DNA of 54,493 nucleotides from Thermomonas sp. Its GTDB lineage: Bacteria; Pseudomonadota; Gammaproteobacteria; Xanthomonadales; Xanthomonadaceae. Made by a program: the position numbers and the translations under genes. The notes beneath the pieces were generated by a model. That model was given only the letters and a program-made list of their open reading frames with translations, searched no databases and was not told the DNA's origin. This document shows, piece after piece, positions 48,202 to 54,493 of this stretch (positions are counted from its first letter, which is position 1; every line of letters starts with the position of its first letter). Location: contig NZ_JAHRWW010000039.1 in NCBI RefSeq assembly GCF_019104945.1, positions 1-54,493 of the forward strand, read 5' to 3'.

Positions 48202-49427
48202 GCCAAACCACGCGCGTATTGAGCGGTCTTGTTGGCGGCATCGTGCTGGGCATTTTGCTGGCGTGGCAATCGCCCGCAATGGGGCTTACCGTGGCCAGCA
48301 TCGTGGAGCCGTTTGGAAAGCTTTGGCTCAATGCGCTGCAAATGACTGTGGTGCCGCTGGTATTCGCACTGGTGGTCGTGGGAATCAACCAAGCCTCTGA
48401 CGCCGCCCATTCCGGGCGCGTGGCGCGGCAGGCCATCATTAGCTTTGTCATTTTGCTCACCGCCGCTGCAACGCTTGCCGCCGTGCTGGCCCCCGCAATC
48501 CTTGGCATGCTGCAGCCCGACCCCGCCGTTGCCGCAGCGCTGCGCGGACATACCGAAGCGATCTCTGCACCTAGCGGCGGCTGGGCCGATGCGCTGGTAG
48601 CAATGGTGCCCAGTAACGCAATCTCCGCCGCCGCCAACGCGGCCATGCTGCCGTTGGTGACGTTTGCGCTGTTCTTTGGCTTTGCCCTCACTCGGCTTGA
48701 ACCCGAGCCGCGTGCGCAGGTTGTTGGGCTGCTCAAAGCCATCAGCGACGCCATGATCATCATTGTGCACTGGGTGCTCTGGGCCGCGCCGGTGGGCATC
48801 TTCGCGCTAGTGCTCGCGCTCACTGCGCGCGCCGGGCTGGGCATGCTGCAGGCACTGGGCATTTATATCCTGCTGGAATGTGCGCTGTATGTGCTGTGCG
48901 TGGTGCTGCTAATTGGTGTCGCGGTGGCTTTTGGCAAGCAGCGGCTAGGGCATTTCATGAGTGGTCTCGTGCCGGTGCAGGCGGTTGCCGCAAGCACCCA
49001 ATCGTCGCTGGCTACCCTGCCCGCCATGCTTGATAGTGCGCAAAATCGCTTGGGCATTCCCGCCCGCGTTTCGGGCTTGGTACTGCCGATGGCGGTATCG
49101 CTGTTTCGCATCACATCCCCCATCCAATACCTCGCCACTGCCTGCTTCATCGCGTGGGCGCTTGGGGTGGCGCTTACGCCCTCGCAGCTGGCCACCGGCG
49201 TGGTGCTGAGCGTTTTGGTGAGCATGGGCTCGGTGGGCCTGCCCGGTCAAGCCATTTTCCTCGCCACCAACCTACCTATCACCACCGCGATGGGCCTGCC
49301 GATTGCGCCGCTGCCGGTACTCATGGCGGTCGATGCCATCCCCGACGTGCTCGCCACCGTGGGCAACGCCACGGGCGACATGACCGTCACCACCGTGGTG
49401 GCCGCGCGCAATACCGATCAGGAATAA
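48198..49427 (+). CDS. Dicarboxylate/amino acid:cation symporter (DAACS)
   Basis: A 409-aa inner-membrane protein of the GltP/DctA family with about eight helices and two re-entrant loops. SSLATLPAML (AASTQSS loop) and the MAVSLFRITSPIQYLA and GLPGQAIFLATNLPITTAMGLP stretches are the substrate and ion sites. The family carries glutamate, aspartate or C4-dicarboxylates with Na+ or H+. The usual helix-7 NMDGT motif reads SLFRI here and is not seen, so the substrate may differ. The ATG at 48198 overlaps the previous stop. Uptake of L-Ala-D-Glu or glutamate is suggested by the operon. Confidence 0.85.
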   Translation: MSQTTRVLSGLVGGIVLGILLAWQSPAMGLTVASIVEPFGKLWLNALQMTVVPLVFALVVVGINQASDAAHSGRVARQAIISFVILLTAAATLAAVLAPAILGMLQPDPAVAAALRGHTEAISAPSGGWADALVAMVPSNAISAAANAAMLPLVTFALFFGFALTRLEPEPRAQVVGLLKAISDAMIIIVHWVLWAAPVGIFALVLALTARAGLGMLQALGIYILLECALYVLCVVLLIGVAVAFGKQRLGHFMSGLVPVQAVAASTQSSLATLPAMLDSAQNRLGIPARVSGLVLPMAVSLFRITSPIQYLATACFIAWALGVALTPSQLATGVVLSVLVSMGSVGLPGQAIFLATNLPITTAMGLPIAPLPVLMAVDAIPDVLATVGNATGDMTVTTVVAARNTDQE

Positions 49428-49450
49428 CTCGTTCCACTCGCAACAACCTC

Positions 49451-49480
49451 TTGACAACTCCCGCTGCAGTGCAGCAAAGT
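49451..49480 (+). promoter_or_regulatory. Putative thr operon promoter
   Basis: TTGACA (49451-49456) is a perfect -35. The matching -10 is poor: GCAAAG at 17 bp or CAAAGT at 18 bp. If used, transcription starts at 49486-49488, at the thrL ATG. It begins 23 bp after the symporter stop. Confidence 0.45.
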
Positions 49481-49487
49481 CGAAACT

Positions 49488-49565
49488 ATGTCCCGCCGCA
49501 TGACCACCACCACGACCATTACCACCGGTACCATTACCTCGGTGCGGTCGGTCATGCCTGGATAA
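49488..49565 (+). CDS. thrL: thr operon leader peptide
   Basis: A 25-codon open frame, ATG to TAA, whose residues 6-17 read TTTTTITTGTIT: eight Thr and two Ile in 12 codons. E. coli ThrL (21 aa) has the same Thr/Ile density. It lies 81 bp before thrA and just after TTGACA. The ribosome would stall at these codons when charged Thr or Ile tRNA is short, changing RNA folding downstream. A second ATG at codon 5 (49500) could also serve. No strong Shine-Dalgarno is present upstream. It is too short for ordinary gene callers. Confidence 0.88.
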   Translation: MSRRMTTTTTITTGTITSVRSVMPG

Positions 49566-49646
49566 ACCTTCCCAGACAACGGCCCCGCAGCGAAGCAAGC
49601 GGGGCGCAAATCCCGGTTGCCGCGAGCGGGCCCCATAGGAGCCCCA
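49566..49646 (+). promoter_or_regulatory. thr attenuator / RBS-masking region
   Basis: GCCCCGC (49582-49588) pairs with GCGGGGC (49599-49605). The same GGGGC could instead pair with GCCCC at 49630-49634, or with GCCCC at 49641-49645 directly before the thrA ATG. No U-run follows the first hairpin. The AGGAG of thrA (49637-49641) touches the last segment, so a fold there would hide the ribosome site. Competing pairings following a Thr-rich leader fit attenuation; whether control is transcriptional or translational is open. Confidence 0.6.
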
Positions 49647-52151
49647 ATGAACGCAGCACTGCAGCAGGACGATTCAGACCCATCCAAACGCACCGCACAC
49701 TGCCGAACCCATAAGTTCGGCGGCAGTTCATTGGCCGATGCTGCGCGTATTCGTCATGTTGCAGACCTGTTGATTGCCGACGACGCGGCCCAGCAAATTG
49801 CCGTGACCTCGGCCATGCAAGGCACGACCAATGCCCTGATTGCACTCAGCGAAACCGCAGCGGCGGGAGGCGACTGGAAGAGCGCGTTAGAACATGTGCG
49901 GCAGCGCCACGTCGATACTGCGCATGCCCTACTGCAGCAACCTGAAGCCATGCAGGCACGCGTCAATGCACTATGCGATGAACTAACCGAACTGCTGCAC
50001 GCCACCGCCCTGCTGCGCCAACCCGGGCGCGCGGCACTAGAGCGCGTGCAGGGAATGGGTGAAGTACTCTCTACCACCCTGCTCAACGCGCATCTGTGCG
50101 AACGCGGCCACGACTACGCGCTGCTCGACGCGCGCGACGTGCTGGTGGTCAAGCACACCGACCTTGGTGCCGTGGTGGATTGGGAAGCCAGTGCGAAGAA
50201 GCTCGCAGAATGGCGCAATCAACACCCGCAGCCACGCGTCAACGTCACCGGCTTTGTGGCCAGCGACGCAAACGGCATGCCCACGACGCTTGGCCGCAAC
50301 GGCAGCGACTATTCCGCCGCTATTTTTGCCAGTCTGTTTGATGCCGACGAACTGCATATCTGGTCCGACGTGGACGGTGTGCTCTCGGCCGACCCACGCG
50401 TGGTGCCAGAAGCGGTGCCACTTACCGCGATGAGCTATCGCGAAGCCTGCGAACTGGCGTATTTCGGTGCCAAGGTCATCCACCCGCAGACGATGACACC
50501 CGCCATCGCGCGCGGCCTGCCTATCTTGATGCGTAATACCTTCCGCCCCGAGTTCCCCGGCACGCGCATCGATGCCGAAGGCGATCGCGCCAGCACCGGC
50601 CCGGTCAAAGGCCTCACCTTAGGCAATCATCTTGCGCTGCTGTGCTTGGAAGGCACCGGTTTGATCGGCGTGCCCGGCACGGCCGAGCGCGTATTTGCGG
50701 CGTTACGCGCTGCACATGTATCGGTGGTGATGATTTCGCAAGGCTCCTCCGAACATTCCATTTGCTGTGTGGTGCACGAACAAGACGCTGCGCGTGCGCG
50801 TGAAGCGCTGCGTGAAGCCTTTGCCAATGAGATCGCCAGCGAACAAGTACACGGTGTCCGCATGGGTACCGGCATCAGTGTGCTGGCCGCCGTGGGCGAC
50901 GGCATGGCAGGCACCCCCGGTGTGGCCGCACAGATGTTCGATGCATTGGCGCGTGCACGCGTTAATATCCGTGCCATTGCGCAAGGTGCCTCCGAGCGCA
51001 ATATCTCGGTGGCCATCAGCAGCGAAGACGCCACCCGCGCACTGCGCGCCGTACACGCCTCGTTCTGGCTATCACCGCAGACCATTGCACTGGCCGTCAT
51101 TGGCCCAGGCAAAGTGGGCAGCGCCCTGCTCGATCAACTGCAAACCGCACTGCCACGCCTGCGCGCCGTACACAACATCGACCTGCGTCTGCGCGCGCTG
51201 GCCACCCGCAACAAGCTCTGGCTGCACGAACACGGCAACGACGCCGATTGGCACGCGCGCATGCAAACGCCGCCCGCCGAAGCCAATCTTGACCATCTCG
51301 CAGAGCACCTTCTCGACACCCACCTTCCGCACGCCGTCATCATCGACTGCAGCGGTAGCAATAACGTGGCCGAGCACTATCCCAAATGGTTGGCCGCCGG
51401 CATCCACGTCATCACCCCCAACAAGCAAGCGGGTGCAGGCCCGCTGCAGCGCTACGCCGACATTCGCAGCGCCTGTAAAACCAGCGGCGCGCGCTTCCGT
51501 TATGAAGCCACGGTGGGTGCTGGCTTACCCGTGATTTCCACCCTGCGCGATCTACTGGATACCGGCGATGAGCTGCTCAGCATCGAAGGCATTTTCTCTG
51601 GCACGCTTGCATGGTTGTTCAATAAATTTGACGGCAGCAAACCGTTCTCTGCACTCGTGCGCGAAGCCCACACACTGGGCTATACCGAACCCGATCCGCG
51701 TGATGACCTCTCCGGCACCGACGTTGCACGCAAGCTGGTGATCTTGGCGCGCGAATCAGGCATGCCCATCTCTTTGGATGATGTGCAGGTACAAAGCCTT
51801 GTTCCCGAGGCCTTGCGCGGTGCTGATCGCGATGCATTTATGGCGGGCCTTGAAGCACTCGACGCACCGATGCAGGCGGCGCTAAATGCCGCCAAAGCGA
51901 ACGGCTGTGTGCTGCGCTATGTCGCTTCACTTGATCACAACGGCAACGCCAGCGTGACGCTGAAAGAACTTCCCACCACACATGCGTTCGCGCATCTGCG
52001 TCTCACCGACAACTGCGTGTCGTTCACGACCCGCCGCTACTGCGATAACCCACTGGTCGTGCAAGGCCCGGGCGCTGGCCCCGAAGTTACCGCCGCAGGC
52101 GTGTTCTCCGATCTGCTGCGCCTTTGCGCCGCACTGGGGGCCAAGCTATGA
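49647..52151 (+). CDS. thrA: Bifunctional aspartate kinase/homoserine dehydrogenase I
   Basis: The fused enzyme for the first and third steps from aspartate to threonine. In 834 aa: an aspartokinase domain with KFGGSS (23-28) and the catalytic [11 protein letters not shown] loop, a central ACT region (about 320-470, with [14 protein letters not shown] and [15 protein letters not shown]) for threonine feedback, and a homoserine dehydrogenase domain with the Rossmann motif [12 protein letters not shown] (about 484-495) and [13 protein letters not shown]. The ATG at 49647 has AGGAG upstream; the frame is open ten codons earlier. It is coupled to thrB (ATGA). Confidence 0.95.
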   Translation: MNAALQQDDSDPSKRTAHCRTHKFGGSSLADAARIRHVADLLIADDAAQQIAVTSAMQGTTNALIALSETAAAGGDWKSALEHVRQRHVDTAHALLQQPEAMQARVNALCDELTELLHATALLRQPGRAALERVQGMGEVLSTTLLNAHLCERGHDYALLDARDVLVVKHTDLGAVVDWEASAKKLAEWRNQHPQPRVNVTGFVASDANGMPTTLGRNGSDYSAAIFASLFDADELHIWSDVDGVLSADPRVVPEAVPLTAMSYREACELAYFGAKVIHPQTMTPAIARGLPILMRNTFRPEFPGTRIDAEGDRASTGPVKGLTLGNHLALLCLEGTGLIGVPGTAERVFAALRAAHVSVVMISQGSSEHSICCVVHEQDAARAREALREAFANEIASEQVHGVRMGTGISVLAAVGDGMAGTPGVAAQMFDALARARVNIRAIAQGASERNISVAISSEDATRALRAVHASFWLSPQTIALAVIGPGKVGSALLDQLQTALPRLRAVHNIDLRLRALATRNKLWLHEHGNDADWHARMQTPPAEANLDHLAEHLLDTHLPHAVIIDCSGSNNVAEHYPKWLAAGIHVITPNKQAGAGPLQRYADIRSACKTSGARFRYEATVGAGLPVISTLRDLLDTGDELLSIEGIFSGTLAWLFNKFDGSKPFSALVREAHTLGYTEPDPRDDLSGTDVARKLVILARESGMPISLDDVQVQSLVPEALRGADRDAFMAGLEALDAPMQAALNAAKANGCVLRYVASLDHNGNASVTLKELPTTHAFAHLRLTDNCVSFTTRRYCDNPLVVQGPGAGPEVTAAGVFSDLLRLCAALGAKL

Positions 52152-53080
52152 GCGCTGCACGTCAAGAAGCGCGCGCCTTCGCGCCCGGCTCGGTGGGCAA
52201 TATCGGCGTAGGCTTCGACATCCTAGGCCATAGCATCGCCGGGATTGGCGACACCGTGATTGCACGCAAAATTGCCGAACCCACCGTGCGCATTTCCGCT
52301 ATTCGCGGCACCGTGGTTGAATTGCCACGAGAGGCCGAGCGTAATACCGCAGGCCAAGCGCTCATTGCGCTGCGCGAAGCGCTGGCGCTGCCGTTTGGGT
52401 TTGACATTGAAATTGAAAAAGGCATCCCGCTGGGCTCCGGCCTCGGCGGTTCGGCCGCCTCCTGCGTCGCCGCGCTGGTGGCCGCCAATGCTCTGTTAGA
52501 CGACCCACTTTCAGCGCACGCACTGTACGACTTTGCGCTTGCCGGTGAAGCCGTGGCCAGCGGCGGCAAGCACGGCGATAACATCGGCCCCATGCTGCTG
52601 GGCGGCGTGGTGTTGGCCACGGCTACACGCCTCACCCGCGTGCAGGTTCCGCACGCTTGGCACGCCGCCGTGGTGCACCCACATGCCGTGTTAGAAACCC
52701 GCCACGCACGCGCCGCCTTGGCCGGGCATTACGCGCTGCACGAATTTGTGGAGCAAAGCGCCAACCTTGCACAAGTACTACTGGGCTGCGAACGCGGCGA
52801 TAGCGAACTGGTGCGCGCTGGCCTGGCTGATGTCTTGGTAGAACCACGCCGCGCGCCACTGATCCAAGGGTTTGCCGAGGTCAAACAGGCCGCACTTAAT
52901 GCAGGTGCGCTTGGTGCCAGCATTTCCGGCGGCGGCCCCAGTGTGTTTGCGTGGTTTGAATCTAAAGCACATGCACAGCATGCCGGTAACGCGATGGCCC
53001 AAGCCTTTGCAGATGCAGGCGTTGGCAGCGACATCCATATCACCCCCATTGCTGGCCCAGCGGCCAAGGTCCTGTTATGA
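52148..53080 (+). CDS. thrB: Homoserine kinase
   Basis: A GHMP kinase (310 aa) that phosphorylates L-homoserine. The ATP loop [12 protein letters not shown] is at 94-105, the N-terminal [16 protein letters not shown] at 12-27 and the C-terminal [15 protein letters not shown] motif near 265-279. The ATG overlaps the thrA stop by 4 bp, so the open frame beginning 24 bp earlier is not used. It is the middle gene of thrABC. Confidence 0.95.
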   Translation: MSAARQEARAFAPGSVGNIGVGFDILGHSIAGIGDTVIARKIAEPTVRISAIRGTVVELPREAERNTAGQALIALREALALPFGFDIEIEKGIPLGSGLGGSAASCVAALVAANALLDDPLSAHALYDFALAGEAVASGGKHGDNIGPMLLGGVVLATATRLTRVQVPHAWHAAVVHPHAVLETRHARAALAGHYALHEFVEQSANLAQVLLGCERGDSELVRAGLADVLVEPRRAPLIQGFAEVKQAALNAGALGASISGGGPSVFAWFESKAHAQHAGNAMAQAFADAGVGSDIHITPIAGPAAKVLL

Positions 53081-54369
53081 ACGCGTATAGCACCCGCGGG
53101 CAAGCGCCCTCCGTTTCCATTGCCGATGCCATTGCTGCAGGCCTCGCCCCCGACGGCGGGCTCTACCTGCCGGAGCACTGGCCCCAGTTTAGTACCCACG
53201 ATTTTGACGGCGCAGCATCGCTCACCGAAATTGCCACGCGTTTTCTAACGCCCTTCTTTGCGGGCGATGCCTTGCAAGCGGCACTGCCTTCCATTTGTGC
53301 CAATGCGTTTGCCGTCACGCCGCCACTTGCCCCATTTGGCAAGCCCAATGACTACATCCTTGAACTCTTCCACGGCCCCACCGCCGCGTTCAAAGACTAC
53401 GGAGCAGCCTTTCTTGCAGGCTGCCTCTCCGCACTGCCGCGCGGCGATAAGCCACTCACGATTGTTGTGGCCACCTCTGGCGACACTGGGGCCGCCGTTG
53501 GCGCCGCCTTCCACAACAAACCCGGCGTGCGCGTGGCGATTCTTTACCCAGATGGCCGCGTCGCGCCACGGCAAGCGCATCAGCTTGGCTGCTTTGGCGA
53601 TAACGTGCGCGCCTTCCGCGTGGACGGCAGTTTTGATGACTGTCAGCACCTTGCCAAAACCCTGCTGGCCGACGCCGAATTTCGTCGCGAAGTTCCGCTG
53701 GGCTCGGCCAACAGCATTTCCCTAGGGCGCTTACTGCCGCAGGCCGCGTACTATGCCCATGCGGCACTCACCCACTTCCGTAGCACCGGCCACACACTCA
53801 ATTTCGTGATCCCTACTGGCAACCTCGGCAACGCACTGGCCTGCCTACTCGCCAAGCGCATGGGCCTGCCGGTGGGCGAAGTGGTGCTGGCCAGCAATGC
53901 AAATACCGTATTGCCCGATTTTTTTGCAGGTGGCAAGTACACGCCTCAGCCCAGCCTCGCCACCCTTGCCAATGCAATGGACGTGGGTGCACCGAGTAAT
54001 TTCGAACGCCTGCAAGCACTTTACCCAGACGCCACCGAACTGCGCCGCGTGCTGCGTGCAGAAGCAGTTAGCGACGACCAGATTCGCGCCACCATCGTCC
54101 GTACACGCGACACCCGACAGCAGGTGATCTGCCCGCATACCGCCTGCGCGGTTGATGTGCTCGAACGCCTGCGCGCGTGCGGCGAACAGGGCAACTGGGC
54201 CGTGGTGTCCACCGCACACCCGGCGAAGTTCCCCGAAGTCGTCGAACCACTGCTGGGGCAAGAGGTCCCCCCCCCGCCCGCACTAGCCACCATGCTCACC
54301 CGCGCAAGTCACGCAGAAGCACTGCCCAATGATGCAGCAACACTGGAAAACACCTTGCGAAATTGGTGA
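53077..54369 (+). CDS. thrC: Threonine synthase
   Basis: A PLP enzyme (430 aa) that makes threonine from O-phosphohomoserine. The PLP Lys106 is in [10 protein letters not shown], with [13 protein letters not shown] and the phosphate-binding IPTGNLGN downstream. The N-terminal text [21 protein letters not shown] is normal for the short bacterial form (ThrC type 2). It overlaps thrB by 4 bp. A run of nine C (54267-54275) lies 31 codons from the end and could be prone to slippage. No terminator is obvious in the 96 bp that follow. Confidence 0.95.
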   Translation: MNAYSTRGQAPSVSIADAIAAGLAPDGGLYLPEHWPQFSTHDFDGAASLTEIATRFLTPFFAGDALQAALPSICANAFAVTPPLAPFGKPNDYILELFHGPTAAFKDYGAAFLAGCLSALPRGDKPLTIVVATSGDTGAAVGAAFHNKPGVRVAILYPDGRVAPRQAHQLGCFGDNVRAFRVDGSFDDCQHLAKTLLADAEFRREVPLGSANSISLGRLLPQAAYYAHAALTHFRSTGHTLNFVIPTGNLGNALACLLAKRMGLPVGEVVLASNANTVLPDFFAGGKYTPQPSLATLANAMDVGAPSNFERLQALYPDATELRRVLRAEAVSDDQIRATIVRTRDTRQQVICPHTACAVDVLERLRACGEQGNWAVVSTAHPAKFPEVVEPLLGQEVPPPPALATMLTRASHAEALPNDAATLENTLRNW

Positions 54370-54405
54370 TTTTCTACGGCAATGCGCAAAGACACATCCG
54401 ACGTT

Positions 54406-54455
54406 TTGACATTATCACCGGCAAATTGTTCAAACCTGCGCATAGCTGCAATAAT
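54406..54455 (+). promoter_or_regulatory. Putative promoter(s) of the terminal tRNA gene
   Basis: TTGACA is at 54406-54411 with TTCAAA 17 bp on (54429-54434). A second choice is TTGTTC (54426-54431) with AATAAT (54450-54455), 18 bp apart, which would start about 4 nt before the tRNA. The rest of the 96-bp gap shows nothing else. Confidence 0.4.
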
Positions 54456-54465
54456 AATTGGTCAT

Positions 54466-54493
54466 GGCCCCGTAGCTCAGCTGGATAGAGCGT
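54466..54493 (+). tRNA. tRNA, probably tRNA-Arg (3' end outside window)
   Basis: The window ends after the first 28 nt: acceptor 5' arm GGCCCCG, TA, then the D-arm GCTCAGCTGGATAGAGC. The D-loop text AGCTCAGCTGGATAGAGCG is typical of bacterial tRNA-Arg. The anticodon is past the window edge, so the isotype is inference. Confidence 0.75.

Noticed and set aside
47864-48862. 332-codon leftward frame over the L,D-transpeptidase and symporter genes
   Set aside because: Spans two genes on the opposite strand and has Ser/Ala-rich shadow composition.

Overview
This 54.5 kb window is a stretch of core chromosome from a gammaproteobacterium, most likely of the Xanthomonadales/Lysobacterales. That placement is inferred from gene content and protein style, not from a search: phoH-ybeY-corC, roxA beside purB, a GTG-started sucA followed by sucB and lpd, thrABC with a Thr leader peptide, an Oar-like TonB-dependent receptor, an S9 peptidase next to an OPT transporter, and a lipoprotein form of YdbL below a YdbH-like protein. 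Coding is dense, genes often overlap by ATGA, and there is no insertion sequence, prophage or CRISPR array.

Layout. 1-5.6 kb: end of an ABC exporter, then leftward genes for 3-hydroxybutyrate dehydrogenase, a patatin-like phospholipase, and a YdbH-like/DUF1318 pair likely concerned with lipid traffic across the envelope. 5.6-11.9 kb: a receiver-HPt protein, then the leftward operon pcnB-folK-panB-panC-panD-pgi. 12 kb: tRNA-Glu(CTC) with promoter and terminator. 12.1-20.1 kb: an exported amidohydrolase, phoH-ybeY, a TPR lipoprotein on the other strand, corC, a DUF4105/Lnb-like membrane protein where lnt often sits, and corA. 20.1-24.2 kb: S9 peptidase and OPT transporter. 24.3-27.4 kb: purB, roxA and a small conserved gene. 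27.5-33.2 kb: sucA-sucB-lpd. 33.2-40.7 kb: chaA, LOG, acuI, a PilH-like regulator, cbpA, a peroxiredoxin, and lysA with a coupled serine hydrolase.

The most distinctive part is 40.8-49.4 kb. A large TonB-dependent receptor is divergent from NlpC/P60 endopeptidase, L-Ala-D/L-Glu epimerase, RpiR-type regulator, L,D-transpeptidase-fold lipoprotein and dicarboxylate/amino acid:cation symporter. The order of compartments suggests an outside-in route for salvage of murein peptides: receptor (outer membrane), peptidase (periplasm), symporter (inner membrane), epimerase (cytoplasm). A 26-bp imperfect palindrome lies between the divergent genes over a promoter-like sequence. Two other points stand out: a threonine attenuation leader (thrL, 25 codons) before thrABC whose hairpin lacks a U-tract and may instead mask the thrA ribosome site, and the Lnb-like gene in the corC locus. 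The window ends inside a tRNA gene, probably tRNA-Arg.
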